From Hymenobacter sp. (GTDB lineage: Bacteria > Bacteroidota > Bacteroidia > Cytophagales > Hymenobacteraceae), in contig JANYFQ010000446.1 of the NCBI GenBank assembly GCA_025362615.1, positions 1-12,364 on the forward strand: 12,364 bases of DNA, in the 5' to 3' direction. This document shows, piece by piece, positions 5,600 to 12,364 of this stretch. The translations under genes were made by a program, and so were the position numbers. Below the pieces are notes generated by a model. It was not told where the DNA came from, made no database searches, and was given only the letters and a program-made list of their open reading frames with translations. Within the stretch, counting starts at the first letter, position 1; the number at the start of each line of letters is the position of its first letter.

Positions 5600-8173
5600 A
5601 TGCACTTGCACCTTCTGTGGCCCGCCGGGCTGCCGGGCGGGCGGCGTTGGGCCACGGGCCGGGGCATACGCCCGGCGCGGCCCACCCGGCGGCTGGCGGG
5701 TCGGGCGTTTGCACCGCATTTCTTTTGGCTGACGGGCCTGCTCGTGGCACTGGCAGCCAGTCAGTTGCCAGGCACAGCGCGGGCGCAAGCGGCCCCGGCG
5801 GGTGGGGCAGGCAGCACGAGTGGCGCGGCTGGCACGGCCAATGCCGCCTGCACCCTGGCCCTGGCCGGGCGCATCAGCGACCACGAAACCCGCGACCTGC
5901 TGCCCGGTGCCACGGCCCGGCTGCTCGAAACCGGCGAGGTCAGCCCCGCCGATGCACTGGGCAACTACCACTTCCACGTTTGCCCCGGCGTTTACCGCCT
6001 CGAAATCAGTTTTGTAAGTTACCGTACTGAAACCGTGGAAGTGCGCGTGAGCAGCTCCACGGTGCGTAACTTCCAGCTTCACCCCGATGCCGTGGCCCTG
6101 GGCGGGGCCGTGGTGCGGGCGGCGCGGATGGCTGCCCCCACCACGCTGGCCACGAACACGTTGAACGGCGCGGCCCTGCAAGCCACGCGGGGGCAGGCGT
6201 TGGGCGAGGCCCTGCTGAAGGTGAGCGGCGTGACGGCCATCCAAACCGGCCCGAGCGTGTTTAAGCCCATGATTCACGGGCTGCACTCGAACCGGGTGAC
6301 GCTGCTCAACAACGGCGTGCGGCAGGAGGGGCAGCAGTGGGGGCAGGACCATGGCCCCGAACTCGACCCCTTCGTGGCCAGCAACTTAAGCGTGGTGAAG
6401 GGCGCGGCGGCCGTCCGCTACGGGGCCGATGCCATCGGCGGTGTCATCCTGGCCGAGCCGGCGGCCCTGCCCGACACAGCCGGCCTGAGCGGCGAGGCGC
6501 ACCTGGTGGGCATGAGCAACAGCCGGTTGGGGGCCGCCTCGGGCACGGTGCAGGGCGGCAGCCGCCGCCTGCCGGGCCTGGCGGTGCGGGCCGTGGGCAC
6601 CGTGCGCCGGGCGGGGCTGGCCGCCGCGCCGGGCTACCGCATCGCCAACTCCGGCCTGGCCGAATACAACTACGCCGCTACCCTGGGCTACCAGCGCGAC
6701 CGCTGGGGCGCGGAGGTTTTCTTCAGCCAGTACAACGCCCAAATCGGCCTCTACCCGCTGCCCGAAAACGCCCGCGCTGCCCAAACCGACGTGCCCCGCG
6801 TGGCCCAGGATTTCACTTACGTCCTCAGCCGGGGCTACCAGGACTTGCAGCATTCGCTGCTGAAAATCAGTGGCTTTTACCGCCTCGGCGGGGGCTACGG
6901 GCGGCTGGCCCTCACCCTGGCCCGGCAGTGGGACTACCGGGGCGAGTACGACAAGTTCCGGCCCCGCAACGCCAACATCGCCGCCAAAAACCTACCCGAA
7001 CTCGACTACCGCAACCTCACCACCACCGCCGAACTGCGCTGGGAACTGCCCATCCGCCGCACCCCGGCCGGCGAGCTGGGCGGCGAGCTGGGCCTGAGCG
7101 GCACCTACCAGAACAACACCTACCGGCCGGGTTCGCGGTATTTCATGCCCTTCTACACCGGGCAGGCGCTGGGAGCCTACGGCATCGGCCGCTGGCGGCC
7201 CCGCGCCGCCTGGCTCCTCGAAGCGGGCCTGCGCCTCGACCGCCGCCACCTCAACACCCGGCGGCCGACGCTGCCCGGCGGCGTATTTACGGTGGTGGAA
7301 GATGATTTTGCGTTTTTCACCCCGGCGGCCTCGCTGGGTACGGTGCTGGAAGCCGGGCCGCACCTAAGCCTGCGGGCCGACGCCAGCGTGCTGCGCCGCG
7401 CCCCGGCCCCCAACGAGCGAGCCAGCCAGGGCGTACACGGCGGCATTTACGAGGAAGGCTACGACATCACCCGGCCGCCCGGCACCGCGCCGCTCGCGCC
7501 CGAAACCGCCCAGGGCCTGAGCCTGACCGCCACGCTGCACGACAACCCGCGCTTCAACGGCGAAATCACGCTTTATCAAACGCAGTTCGAGGGCTACATC
7601 TACCAAACGCCGGTGCCCGAAGTGCTGACCATCCGGGGGCTGTTTCCGTCGTTCCGGTACCAGCAAACCGATGCCCGCTTCCGGGGCCTCGACGTGCTGG
7701 CCACCGCCCGCCTACTGCCCGGTCTGGTGCTGGGCCTCAAGGCCGCCACCGTGGTCGAGCGCGACCTGAGCCGCGACGACTACCTCATCCTTGCCCCCGC
7801 CGACCGCGCCGAAGCCTGGCTGCGCTACGAGCTGCCGTTGCGGCCCGCCACCGCCACCGCCGGCACCCCAACACCCGGCCCGGCCCGTTTCAGCGGCTTT
7901 TACGCCCAGGCCGGCCCCCAGGCCGTGGCCCGCCAAACCCGCATCCCGCGCCCCGAAAACGGCCAGGACTACCAGGCCCCGCCCCCCGGCTACGTGCTGC
8001 TCAACGCCGAAGCCGGGGCCGTGTTCGGGGCCGCCACCCGCTACCCGCTCCGCATCGGCCTCAGCGCCACCAACCTGCTCGACGTCGCCTACCGCGACTA
8101 CCTCAACCGCTACCGCTACTACCTCGACGAGCTGGGCCGCAACCTCACGCTGCGCCTGATGCTGCGCTTCTGA
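5600..8173 (+). CDS. TonB-dependent outer-membrane receptor, probably for a metal or metal complex
   Basis: Outer-membrane active transporter of 857 residues, powered by TonB-ExbBD. It has a long basic N-region, a hydrophobic signal core at about 41-58 and likely cleavage after ARA (62). A CarboxypepD_reg-like domain spans about 84-160, with Cys84 and Cys128 near its ends. The plug is at about 180-290 and includes NRVTLLNNGVRQEGQQWG and QDHGPELDPF (249-258), a stretch typical of receptors near the ZnuD/heavy-metal group, then GAAAVRYGADAIGGVI. The rest is a 22-strand-type barrel ending in Phe (LMLRF). There is no obvious TonB box. It lies between a small exported His-rich protein and a lipoprotein, divergent from a Fur-family regulator, so uptake of zinc (or copper, or an iron chelate) is the likely job. 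No SusD partner follows, so it is not a polysaccharide-utilisation SusC. The start at 5600 gives an unusually long N-region; a later start cannot be ruled out. Confidence 0.88.
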   Translation: MHLHLLWPAGLPGGRRWATGRGIRPARPTRRLAGRAFAPHFFWLTGLLVALAASQLPGTARAQAAPAGGAGSTSGAAGTANAACTLALAGRISDHETRDLLPGATARLLETGEVSPADALGNYHFHVCPGVYRLEISFVSYRTETVEVRVSSSTVRNFQLHPDAVALGGAVVRAARMAAPTTLATNTLNGAALQATRGQALGEALLKVSGVTAIQTGPSVFKPMIHGLHSNRVTLLNNGVRQEGQQWGQDHGPELDPFVASNLSVVKGAAAVRYGADAIGGVILAEPAALPDTAGLSGEAHLVGMSNSRLGAASGTVQGGSRRLPGLAVRAVGTVRRAGLAAAPGYRIANSGLAEYNYAATLGYQRDRWGAEVFFSQYNAQIGLYPLPENARAAQTDVPRVAQDFTYVLSRGYQDLQHSLLKISGFYRLGGGYGRLALTLARQWDYRGEYDKFRPRNANIAAKNLPELDYRNLTTTAELRWELPIRRTPAGELGGELGLSGTYQNNTYRPGSRYFMPFYTGQALGAYGIGRWRPRAAWLLEAGLRLDRRHLNTRRPTLPGGVFTVVEDDFAFFTPAASLGTVLEAGPHLSLRADASVLRRAPAPNERASQGVHGGIYEEGYDITRPPGTAPLAPETAQGLSLTATLHDNPRFNGEITLYQTQFEGYIYQTPVPEVLTIRGLFPSFRYQQTDARFRGLDVLATARLLPGLVLGLKAATVVERDLSRDDYLILAPADRAEAWLRYELPLRPATATAGTPTPGPARFSGFYAQAGPQAVARQTRIPRPENGQDYQAPPPGYVLLNAEAGAVFGAATRYPLRIGLSATNLLDVAYRDYLNRYRYYLDELGRNLTLRLMLRF

Positions 8174-8222
8174 CCAACTATTTTTTAACTTTTTACCTTC
8201 AACCAACTCCCCAAAAAACGAC

Positions 8223-8822
8223 ATGAAACGCAACCCCATCGCCCCCAAATACCTGGCCCTGCTGTTGCTGGCCGCCCCGCTGGCTTTCTCGGCCTGCAAA
8301 AAAGACAAAGAAGAGCCCAAGCCGGCCGACGACAACGAGCTGATAACGACGGTCGTTTACACGCTCGAAGCCCCGGCCGGCAGCACGGCTCCGGCCGTGA
8401 GCATCACCTGGGAAGACCGCGACGGCGACGGCGGGGCCGCGCCCGTCGTCACGGGTGGCACCGCCGGCCGCCTCACCTTGCAGCGCAACACCCTCTACAC
8501 CGGCTCCATTCTGCTGCTCGACCGTACCAAAACCCCGGCCGATACCATCTCCAACGAAGTGGCCGACGAAGCCGACCAACACCTGTTTGTGTACCAAACC
8601 ACGCCGGCCGGCCTGCTGAATATCGTTCGGACCGACCGCGACACCAACCGCCTCGAAGTGGGCCTCGAAACCACCGCCACGGCCCCAGCCGCCGGCACCG
8701 GCAGCCTCAAAATAACCCTGCGCCACCAGCCGCCCATGGCCAACGGTACCCGCATCAAGGACGGCACCTTCGGTCCCGGCGACACCGATGTGGCGGCCGA
8801 TTTTCCGGTCACGGTGCAGTAG
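8223..8822 (+). CDS. Lipoprotein partner of the TonB receptor
   Basis: A 199-residue product with a lipoprotein signal: hydrophobic 11-22, then FSAC with the lipidated Cys at 25. A charged linker (KKDKEEPKPADD) follows, then a beta-rich domain beginning ELITTVVYTL. The domain has an acidic loop, WEDRDGDGG, resembling a calcium-binding DxDGDG turn, and VADEADQHLFVY further on. From memory, this resembles Bacteroidota lipoproteins that follow TonB receptors and are labelled 'type 1 periplasmic binding fold superfamily'; I cannot check that here. It starts 49 bases after the receptor stop and is very probably in the same operon. The acidic and His residues could help capture the metal substrate, but this is inference. 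Its molecular role is unknown. Confidence 0.85.
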   Translation: MKRNPIAPKYLALLLLAAPLAFSACKKDKEEPKPADDNELITTVVYTLEAPAGSTAPAVSITWEDRDGDGGAAPVVTGGTAGRLTLQRNTLYTGSILLLDRTKTPADTISNEVADEADQHLFVYQTTPAGLLNIVRTDRDTNRLEVGLETTATAPAAGTGSLKITLRHQPPMANGTRIKDGTFGPGDTDVAADFPVTVQ

Positions 8823-9106
8823 CGCGGGGCGGCAGTTGCCGCCGCATAGTCATGGGTGCTTCGGCACCGTAAGTTTCGCCTGGTTTGGTTTTGGAGAATT
8901 TGTGGGAATGCCTCGGCCGTTGGTCGGGGCTTTCTTGCGTTTGGGGGGGAGGACCATACCAAATAAGTGGCATGAGGTGTTCGACGTAGGGCGCAACGTC
9001 GGCGTGAGGGTGATGCCGCCAGGGTTTCGGTGAGGCGGAGGCGTAGCTTGCAACCTCACAGGGGCTCCGTAGCTCCTCGGAGTTCTTCTCCTTGCTGATT
9101 CTTGTC
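8823..9106. other. Intergenic region with hairpins and possible dispersed-repeat remnants
   Basis: No credible gene lies in these 284 bases. Directly after the lipoprotein stop come a perfect 7-bp stem (8828-8834 / 8837-8843) and a 5-bp stem capped by a TTCG tetraloop (8855-8859 / 8864-8868), then a terminator-like stem at 8911-8929. Weaker inverted repeats lie at 9030-9035 / 9054-9059 and 9065-9069 / 9078-9082, the latter 25 bases before the next start. Short ORFs across it look like low-complexity artefacts. No TAnnTTTG box stands out for the next gene. Confidence 0.5.
8911..8942 (+). terminator. Terminator-like stem-loop after the metal-uptake cluster
   Basis: CCTCGGCC (8911-8918) pairs with GGTCGGGG (8922-8929) over 8 bp, two of them G/U, around a GTT loop. 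It is followed by a T-rich tail (CTTTCTTGCGTTT). It lies 89 bases after the lipoprotein stop, a fitting end for the receptor operon transcript. Confidence 0.5.
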
Positions 9107-11665
9107 ATGAAAAAAACGACTCATTCGCGTTGGCCGCTGGCTTTTCCAAAACTCATTGGGTCGTTGCTGGCCATCGGTGCAGTGCTTGGCCCGGCCACGA
9201 GCCAAGCCCAAAGCCCGACCCTGGACCCGTCGTTTCAAACCCCGACGCTCTACCAACCCGCCAGTGTGCGGGGCGTGGTGCAACTGGGCGACGGCTCGCG
9301 CATAGTAGCGGGCAATTTCAGCCGCGCCGACGGGCAGCCCGCCAACGGCCTGGCCCGCTACCAACCCGGTGGCCAGCCCGATGCTGCCTTCAACGCCCGC
9401 ACCCAGGCCAATACCTGGAAGGTTGAAACCGTGGCCGAAGCGCCCGGCGGCAAGCTGCTGGTGCATTTCGAAGGCCTGGCCCAGGTGAGCGGGCGCACCT
9501 GCGCCGGCCCGGTACGGCTGCTGCCCAACGGGCAACTCGACACCGCCTTTGTGGCCCAAACCATCTACTATCAGATGTACGCCCTGTTGGCCCAGCCCGA
9601 CGGCGGGGCCTTGCTTGGCGGGCCGCAGGGCATGGTGCGGCTCTTGCCCACCGGGGCCGAAGACACCACCTTCACCCGCCGCTACGGCAGTGCCTTTGCG
9701 CGGGGCGAGGTGGAGGTGCTGGCCCGGCAGGCGGATGGTAAAATACTGGTAGGCGGCGACTTCGAGGAAGTGCAGGGCCAGCCCCGCAACGGCCTGGCCC
9801 GGCTGCTGCCCGGCGGGGCGCTCGATGCCAGCTACCAGGCTGTTTTGCCGCGCTACGCCTGGGTGCAGGGCCTCACGGTGCAGCCCAGCAGCGGGAATTT
9901 GCTCTGTACTTACCGGCCGCCCACCGCGCCGAGCCTGCCCACGCTGGTGCGCCTGCAAGCCGCCACCGGGGCGCTCGACGCCACGTTTCGGGCCGACCCC
10001 GACGTGTCGGTCCAAGTCAGTGGCCACGGCGGCAAGTGGCCGCTGGTGCAGGAGCAGCCCAGCGGGGCCATCGTGGTGGCAGGCACGTACCGGCCCGCCG
10101 CTAACCAAAGCATCTGGCAGGCTTTCGTGACCCGCCTCACCGCCACCGGCCGCCACGACCCGACCTGGCAAACCACGGTGTCGGCCACGGGCAGCATCAC
10201 GGCCAACAGCCTGCAAGCCTTGCCCAACGGGCAGGTGCTGGTGGCTTCGGCCCAGTTGGCCCCCTTCGTCAGCGGTCGGCCCAACGGCAATGTGGTCCTC
10301 TTTGATGCGGGCGGGGCCGCCAACAACGGGTTTGCCCCCGGCCTCAATGCACCGGGCAGCCTGACTAGCATGGGCCTGCAGGCCGATGGGAAAATTGTCA
10401 TCGCCGGGGCTTTCACCGCAGTAAATGGCCAACCCCGGGTGGGCCTGGCCCGCCTGTTGCCCAACGGCACCGTGGATGCCACTTTTGGCAGCGGCTGCCC
10501 GTTGTATTACATCCCCATTTCGGGCCTGGGCCTGGGCAGTGGCATCTTCGACCCGTACGTGGTGGTGCAGCCCGACGATAAAATCGTGGTAGGCAACCTG
10601 GTTGCTACTCCAAATACGTTTGCGGGGGTGCTGCGCTTGCTGCCCGGCGGCTGCCCCGACCCCGCGTTCACGCCCGGTTTTAATAGCAGTTTGATTACTT
10701 CGTTGGCAGTTCAGCCCGATGGAAAGGTGTTGGCGAGCGGGCTGATGATTCTGACCGGCGGCGGCGTTTCGAACGGAATAACCCGGCTTACGGCTACGGG
10801 CAGCATTGATGCCACCTACCAGCTTCCGGCCAGCATCAACGGGCAGTTTTCTACCCGCATCGCCCCGCAGCCCGACGGCACCTCGCTGCTGCTCGTGCCC
10901 ACGGCGGCGGGCATTGCGTTGCAAAAGTTCGGTGCCACCGGTACGCTGGACCCCACCTACCCAGGCCCTACCCTTGTGCCTGTGCCCGGTTCGGGCGCAA
11001 GCGGCGGCACCACCCGCGATGCAGCGGGCCGCCAACTTGTGTTTGGCCTGCACGGCGGCATCGGCAGCGTAATTTCGCCCGGCGTGGCGCGGGTGCTGCC
11101 CGGCGGTGCCCCCGACCCCACGTTCCGGGCCGCGCTCCTCAATGGCCCTGCCACGGCCGTGGCCGCCGTAGCCGAACAGCCCAACGGGCGCATCCTGGTT
11201 GGGAGCGAAGACGGCGCAACCCTGCAACGCCTGCTGCCCGACGGGCGGCCCGATGCCTCGTTCGACCCCGCGCGGGGCCCCCAAAACGGTGCGGTGCGGG
11301 CCATTGTCGTACAGCCCAACGGCGCTATCCTGGTGGCGGGCAGCTTCCAGCAGGTGGGCACCCAACCCCACATGGCCCTTGCCCGCCTCCTCGACCCCAA
11401 CGTCCTCGCCATCGCCTCTGCCCGTGCCCCGGCCAGCCTCGCCGCCTGGCCTGTGCCCGCCCACGGCCAGCTCCACCTGGCGCTTGATGCCGCCGCCCGC
11501 CCCCAACAAGTGCAATTGCTCGACGGCCGGGGCCGCGTGGTGCTCACCCAAACCACGTCCCAGCCCGAACTCACGCTCAATACCGCCGCCCTGGCCCCCG
11601 GCCTCTACCTGCTGCAAGTGCAGTACGCCGGGCAAACCGTGACCCGCCGCGTGGTGCTGGAGTAG
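9107..11665 (+). CDS. Secreted delta-60 repeat protein with T9SS C-terminal sorting domain
   Basis: Predicted exported or surface protein of 852 residues. A signal peptide covers about 1-35 (ends SQAQ). About fourteen repeats of roughly 50-65 residues follow, each with the core pattern '(V/L)QPDGKILVGG.F...NGLARLLPNG.(L/V)D.TF'. This is the delta-60 repeat, a beta-propeller-like family. Clear copies include RQADGKILVGGDF, LQADGKIVIAGAF and VVQPNGAILVAGSF. The last 75 or so residues (from about 775) form a type A sorting domain: AWPVPAHGQLHL, LLDGRGRVV, LAPGLYLLQVQ and a basic end, RRVVLE. The protein is therefore exported by Sec and T9SS and probably released or anchored outside. Its ligand is unknown. 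Start ATG 9107 (MKKTTHS) is preferred over TTG 9092. It lies alone, flanked by hairpins. Confidence 0.92.
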   Translation: MKKTTHSRWPLAFPKLIGSLLAIGAVLGPATSQAQSPTLDPSFQTPTLYQPASVRGVVQLGDGSRIVAGNFSRADGQPANGLARYQPGGQPDAAFNARTQANTWKVETVAEAPGGKLLVHFEGLAQVSGRTCAGPVRLLPNGQLDTAFVAQTIYYQMYALLAQPDGGALLGGPQGMVRLLPTGAEDTTFTRRYGSAFARGEVEVLARQADGKILVGGDFEEVQGQPRNGLARLLPGGALDASYQAVLPRYAWVQGLTVQPSSGNLLCTYRPPTAPSLPTLVRLQAATGALDATFRADPDVSVQVSGHGGKWPLVQEQPSGAIVVAGTYRPAANQSIWQAFVTRLTATGRHDPTWQTTVSATGSITANSLQALPNGQVLVASAQLAPFVSGRPNGNVVLFDAGGAANNGFAPGLNAPGSLTSMGLQADGKIVIAGAFTAVNGQPRVGLARLLPNGTVDATFGSGCPLYYIPISGLGLGSGIFDPYVVVQPDDKIVVGNLVATPNTFAGVLRLLPGGCPDPAFTPGFNSSLITSLAVQPDGKVLASGLMILTGGGVSNGITRLTATGSIDATYQLPASINGQFSTRIAPQPDGTSLLLVPTAAGIALQKFGATGTLDPTYPGPTLVPVPGSGASGGTTRDAAGRQLVFGLHGGIGSVISPGVARVLPGGAPDPTFRAALLNGPATAVAAVAEQPNGRILVGSEDGATLQRLLPDGRPDASFDPARGPQNGAVRAIVVQPNGAILVAGSFQQVGTQPHMALARLLDPNVLAIASARAPASLAAWPVPAHGQLHLALDAAARPQQVQLLDGRGRVVLTQTTSQPELTLNTAALAPGLYLLQVQYAGQTVTRRVVLE

Positions 11666-11682
11666 CGCCTGCCCGCCCGTAG

Positions 11683-11701
11683 CGCGGGTTTTCAACCCGC
11701 G
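11683..11701. terminator. Perfect hairpin just after the delta-60 gene
   Basis: CGCGGGTT-TTC-AACCCGCG is a perfect 8-bp stem with a 3-base loop, 18 bases after the stop codon. It can end or protect the transcript, but no T-run follows. Strings of this kind (GCGGGTT..AACCCGC) recur between genes in Bacteroidota as far as I recall, so it may be a copy of a dispersed repeat. Confidence 0.5.
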
Positions 11702-11742
11702 AGCCCCCAATCTTCACTCCCCAAAACCGATAAACTGCCCGC

Positions 11743-11910
11743 GAGTACAATATTTTTCAGCCCAAGTAGGATACTTTCCATGCCAAGCAGCGCATCGTGC
11801 CCCGCGAGTAGCATATTTTTCGGCACGAGTAGGATATCGGTGGAGTGAAGTAGGACATCGTCGGCCGTGAGTAGGATATTGCCGAAGTGAAGAGGCGTAT
11901 TTTCGATTGC
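11743..11910. repeat. Array of eight 21-bp units: 12-base core plus 9-base variable spacer
   Basis: Units begin at 11743, 11764, 11785, 11806, 11827, 11848, 11869 and 11890, exactly 21 bases apart without a single indel. The core consensus is RAGTAGGATATY. Core positions 2, 3 and 10 are invariant, position 1 is always A or G, position 12 always C or T, and the rest are mostly 6-7 of 8, apart from position 7 (G or C in most). The following 9 bases vary freely. The core is not a palindrome and all copies point the same way. Units 3 and 8 are the most degraded. The minus strand is open in all three frames across the array, a consequence of the repeat. The array sits between the delta-60 gene and the MFS gene, ending 60 bases before the latter's start. 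Confidence 0.9.
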
Positions 11911-11913
11911 ATG

Positions 11914-11926
11914 GGCCGTTTCGGCC
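11914..11926. other. Small hairpin between the 21-bp array and the MFS gene
   Basis: GGCCG-TTT-CGGCC, a 5-bp stem with a 3-base loop, lies directly after the last array unit and 44 bases before the MFS start codon. It may belong to the MFS leader. No TAnnTTTG box with a correctly spaced -33 TTG was found in 11911-11970. Confidence 0.3.
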
Positions 11927-11970
11927 ACTCGTCGCCAACTTGCGCCCCTAATTCCGCCCTGTCTGCGCCC

Positions 11971-12364
11971 ATGCAAGCTCCCCAATCCGCTAAATCCGTC
12001 GATAAATCTGTTCAATCTGTGGTCAATGCCGCCGTGGTTGTGGCCGCCCTGGGCTACTTCGTCGATATCTACGACCTGATTTTATTCAGCATCGTGCGCG
12101 TCAAAAGCCTGGGCGACCTGGGTGTGGTGGGCAAGGCTGCCCTCAAGGCGCAGGGCGAATACCTCATCACCATGCAGATGGGCGGGATGCTGCTCGGCGG
12201 CATTTTGTGGGGCGTGCTCGGCGACAAGAAGGGCCGGCTCTCGGTGCTCTTCAGCTCCATTTTGCTCTATTCGCTGGCCAACCTCGCCAACGGCTTCGTC
12301 CAAACCCTCGACCAATACGCCTGGCTGCGCTTGGTGGCCGGCATCGGGCTGGCCGGCGAGCTGG
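11971..12364 (+). CDS. MFS transporter, 3' partial
   Basis: Inner-membrane secondary transporter of the major facilitator superfamily; 131 residues are visible and the gene runs off the right edge. After a short polar N terminus come TM1 at about 20-43, with Asp32 and Asp35 in YFVDIYD, TM2 at about 66-84 (MQMGGMLLGGILWGVLGD), the MFS signature loop GDKKGR at 84-89, TM3 at about 90-108 and the start of TM4 (LRLVAGIGLAGEL). The acidic pair in TM1 suggests proton coupling or a cationic or organic-acid substrate, but the substrate cannot be assigned. ATG 11971 is the only upstream in-frame ATG in the leader; the first 18 codons carry AATCYG direct repeats, so a later GTG start (about 12020) is possible. 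Confidence 0.88.
   Translation, partial: MQAPQSAKSVDKSVQSVVNAAVVVAALGYFVDIYDLILFSIVRVKSLGDLGVVGKAALKAQGEYLITMQMGGMLLGGILWGVLGDKKGRLSVLFSSILLYSLANLANGFVQTLDQYAWLRLVAGIGLAGEL

Noticed and set aside
5600..8822. SusC/SusD polysaccharide-utilisation pair
   Set aside because: The lipoprotein is only 199 residues with no SusD-like features, no glycoside hydrolase is nearby, and the receptor lies next to a Fur-family regulator and His-rich peptide.
8809..9108. Short minus-strand open frames in the gap before the delta-60 gene
   Set aside because: They have no signal or domain, are rich in Pro/Arg and overlap hairpins and the neighbouring genes; probably repeat-derived noise.
9056..11710. An 884-codon open frame on the minus strand across the delta-60 gene
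   Set aside because: It mirrors the whole plus-strand gene, which has a signal peptide, clear repeats and a T9SS tail. The antisense product is Gly/Ala/Arg/His-rich without motifs, a GC-driven artefact.
11743..11910. CRISPR array
   Set aside because: The repeat is 12 bases and the spacer 9, far below CRISPR sizes; cores are degenerate and no cas gene is present.
11692..12015. Minus-strand heptad peptide gene across the 21-bp array
   Set aside because: All three minus frames are open there, simply because the unit is 21 bp. The frame overlaps the MFS coding start, and conservation follows the DNA core instead of codon positions. Kept only as an alternative under the array finding.

Overview
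The window looks like a chromosomal stretch of a GC-rich member of the Bacteroidota, most likely a Hymenobacter-like cytophagal bacterium. The signs are: a secreted repeat protein ending in a type IX secretion (T9SS) sorting domain; a TonB-dependent receptor with an N-terminal carboxypeptidase-regulatory-like domain; promoter boxes of the Bacteroidota type (TAnnTTTG); few recognisable Shine-Dalgarno sites; and the very high GC of the genes, which leaves long spurious antisense ORFs.

Layout. Bases 1-1154 (+) are the end of a cobalamin (B12) nucleotide-loop cluster: the 3' part of cobS, overlapped by four bases by cobC. A strong hairpin separates cobC from a convergent block of minus-strand genes. 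Read in their own direction, these are a Fur-family regulator (4996-4550), a secreted PhoD-type phosphatase/phosphodiesterase (4487-3027), a secreted serine alpha/beta hydrolase (2887-1940) and a lipoprotein made of histidine-bearing heptads (1803-1267). A near-perfect 32-bp inverted repeat lies between the phosphatase and the hydrolase.

Divergent from the Fur-family regulator is a plus-strand cluster at 5145-8822: a small exported His-rich protein, a TonB-dependent outer-membrane receptor and a lipoprotein. Together with the regulator this looks like a metal-responsive uptake locus. Zinc is my favoured guess and is not proven. A 13-bp palindrome in the divergent promoter region covers the -33 element of the regulator gene. 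The 107 bases between the small His-rich gene and the receptor can form several hairpins.

After an intergenic region with terminator-like hairpins comes an 852-residue secreted delta-60 repeat protein with a T9SS tail (9107-11665). The last intergenic region (11666-11970) holds the most unusual structure here: eight copies of a 21-bp unit in strict register, each a conserved 12-base core plus a 9-base variable spacer. It lies just upstream of an MFS transporter gene that runs off the right edge (11971-12364). No tRNA, rRNA, insertion sequence or CRISPR array was seen.
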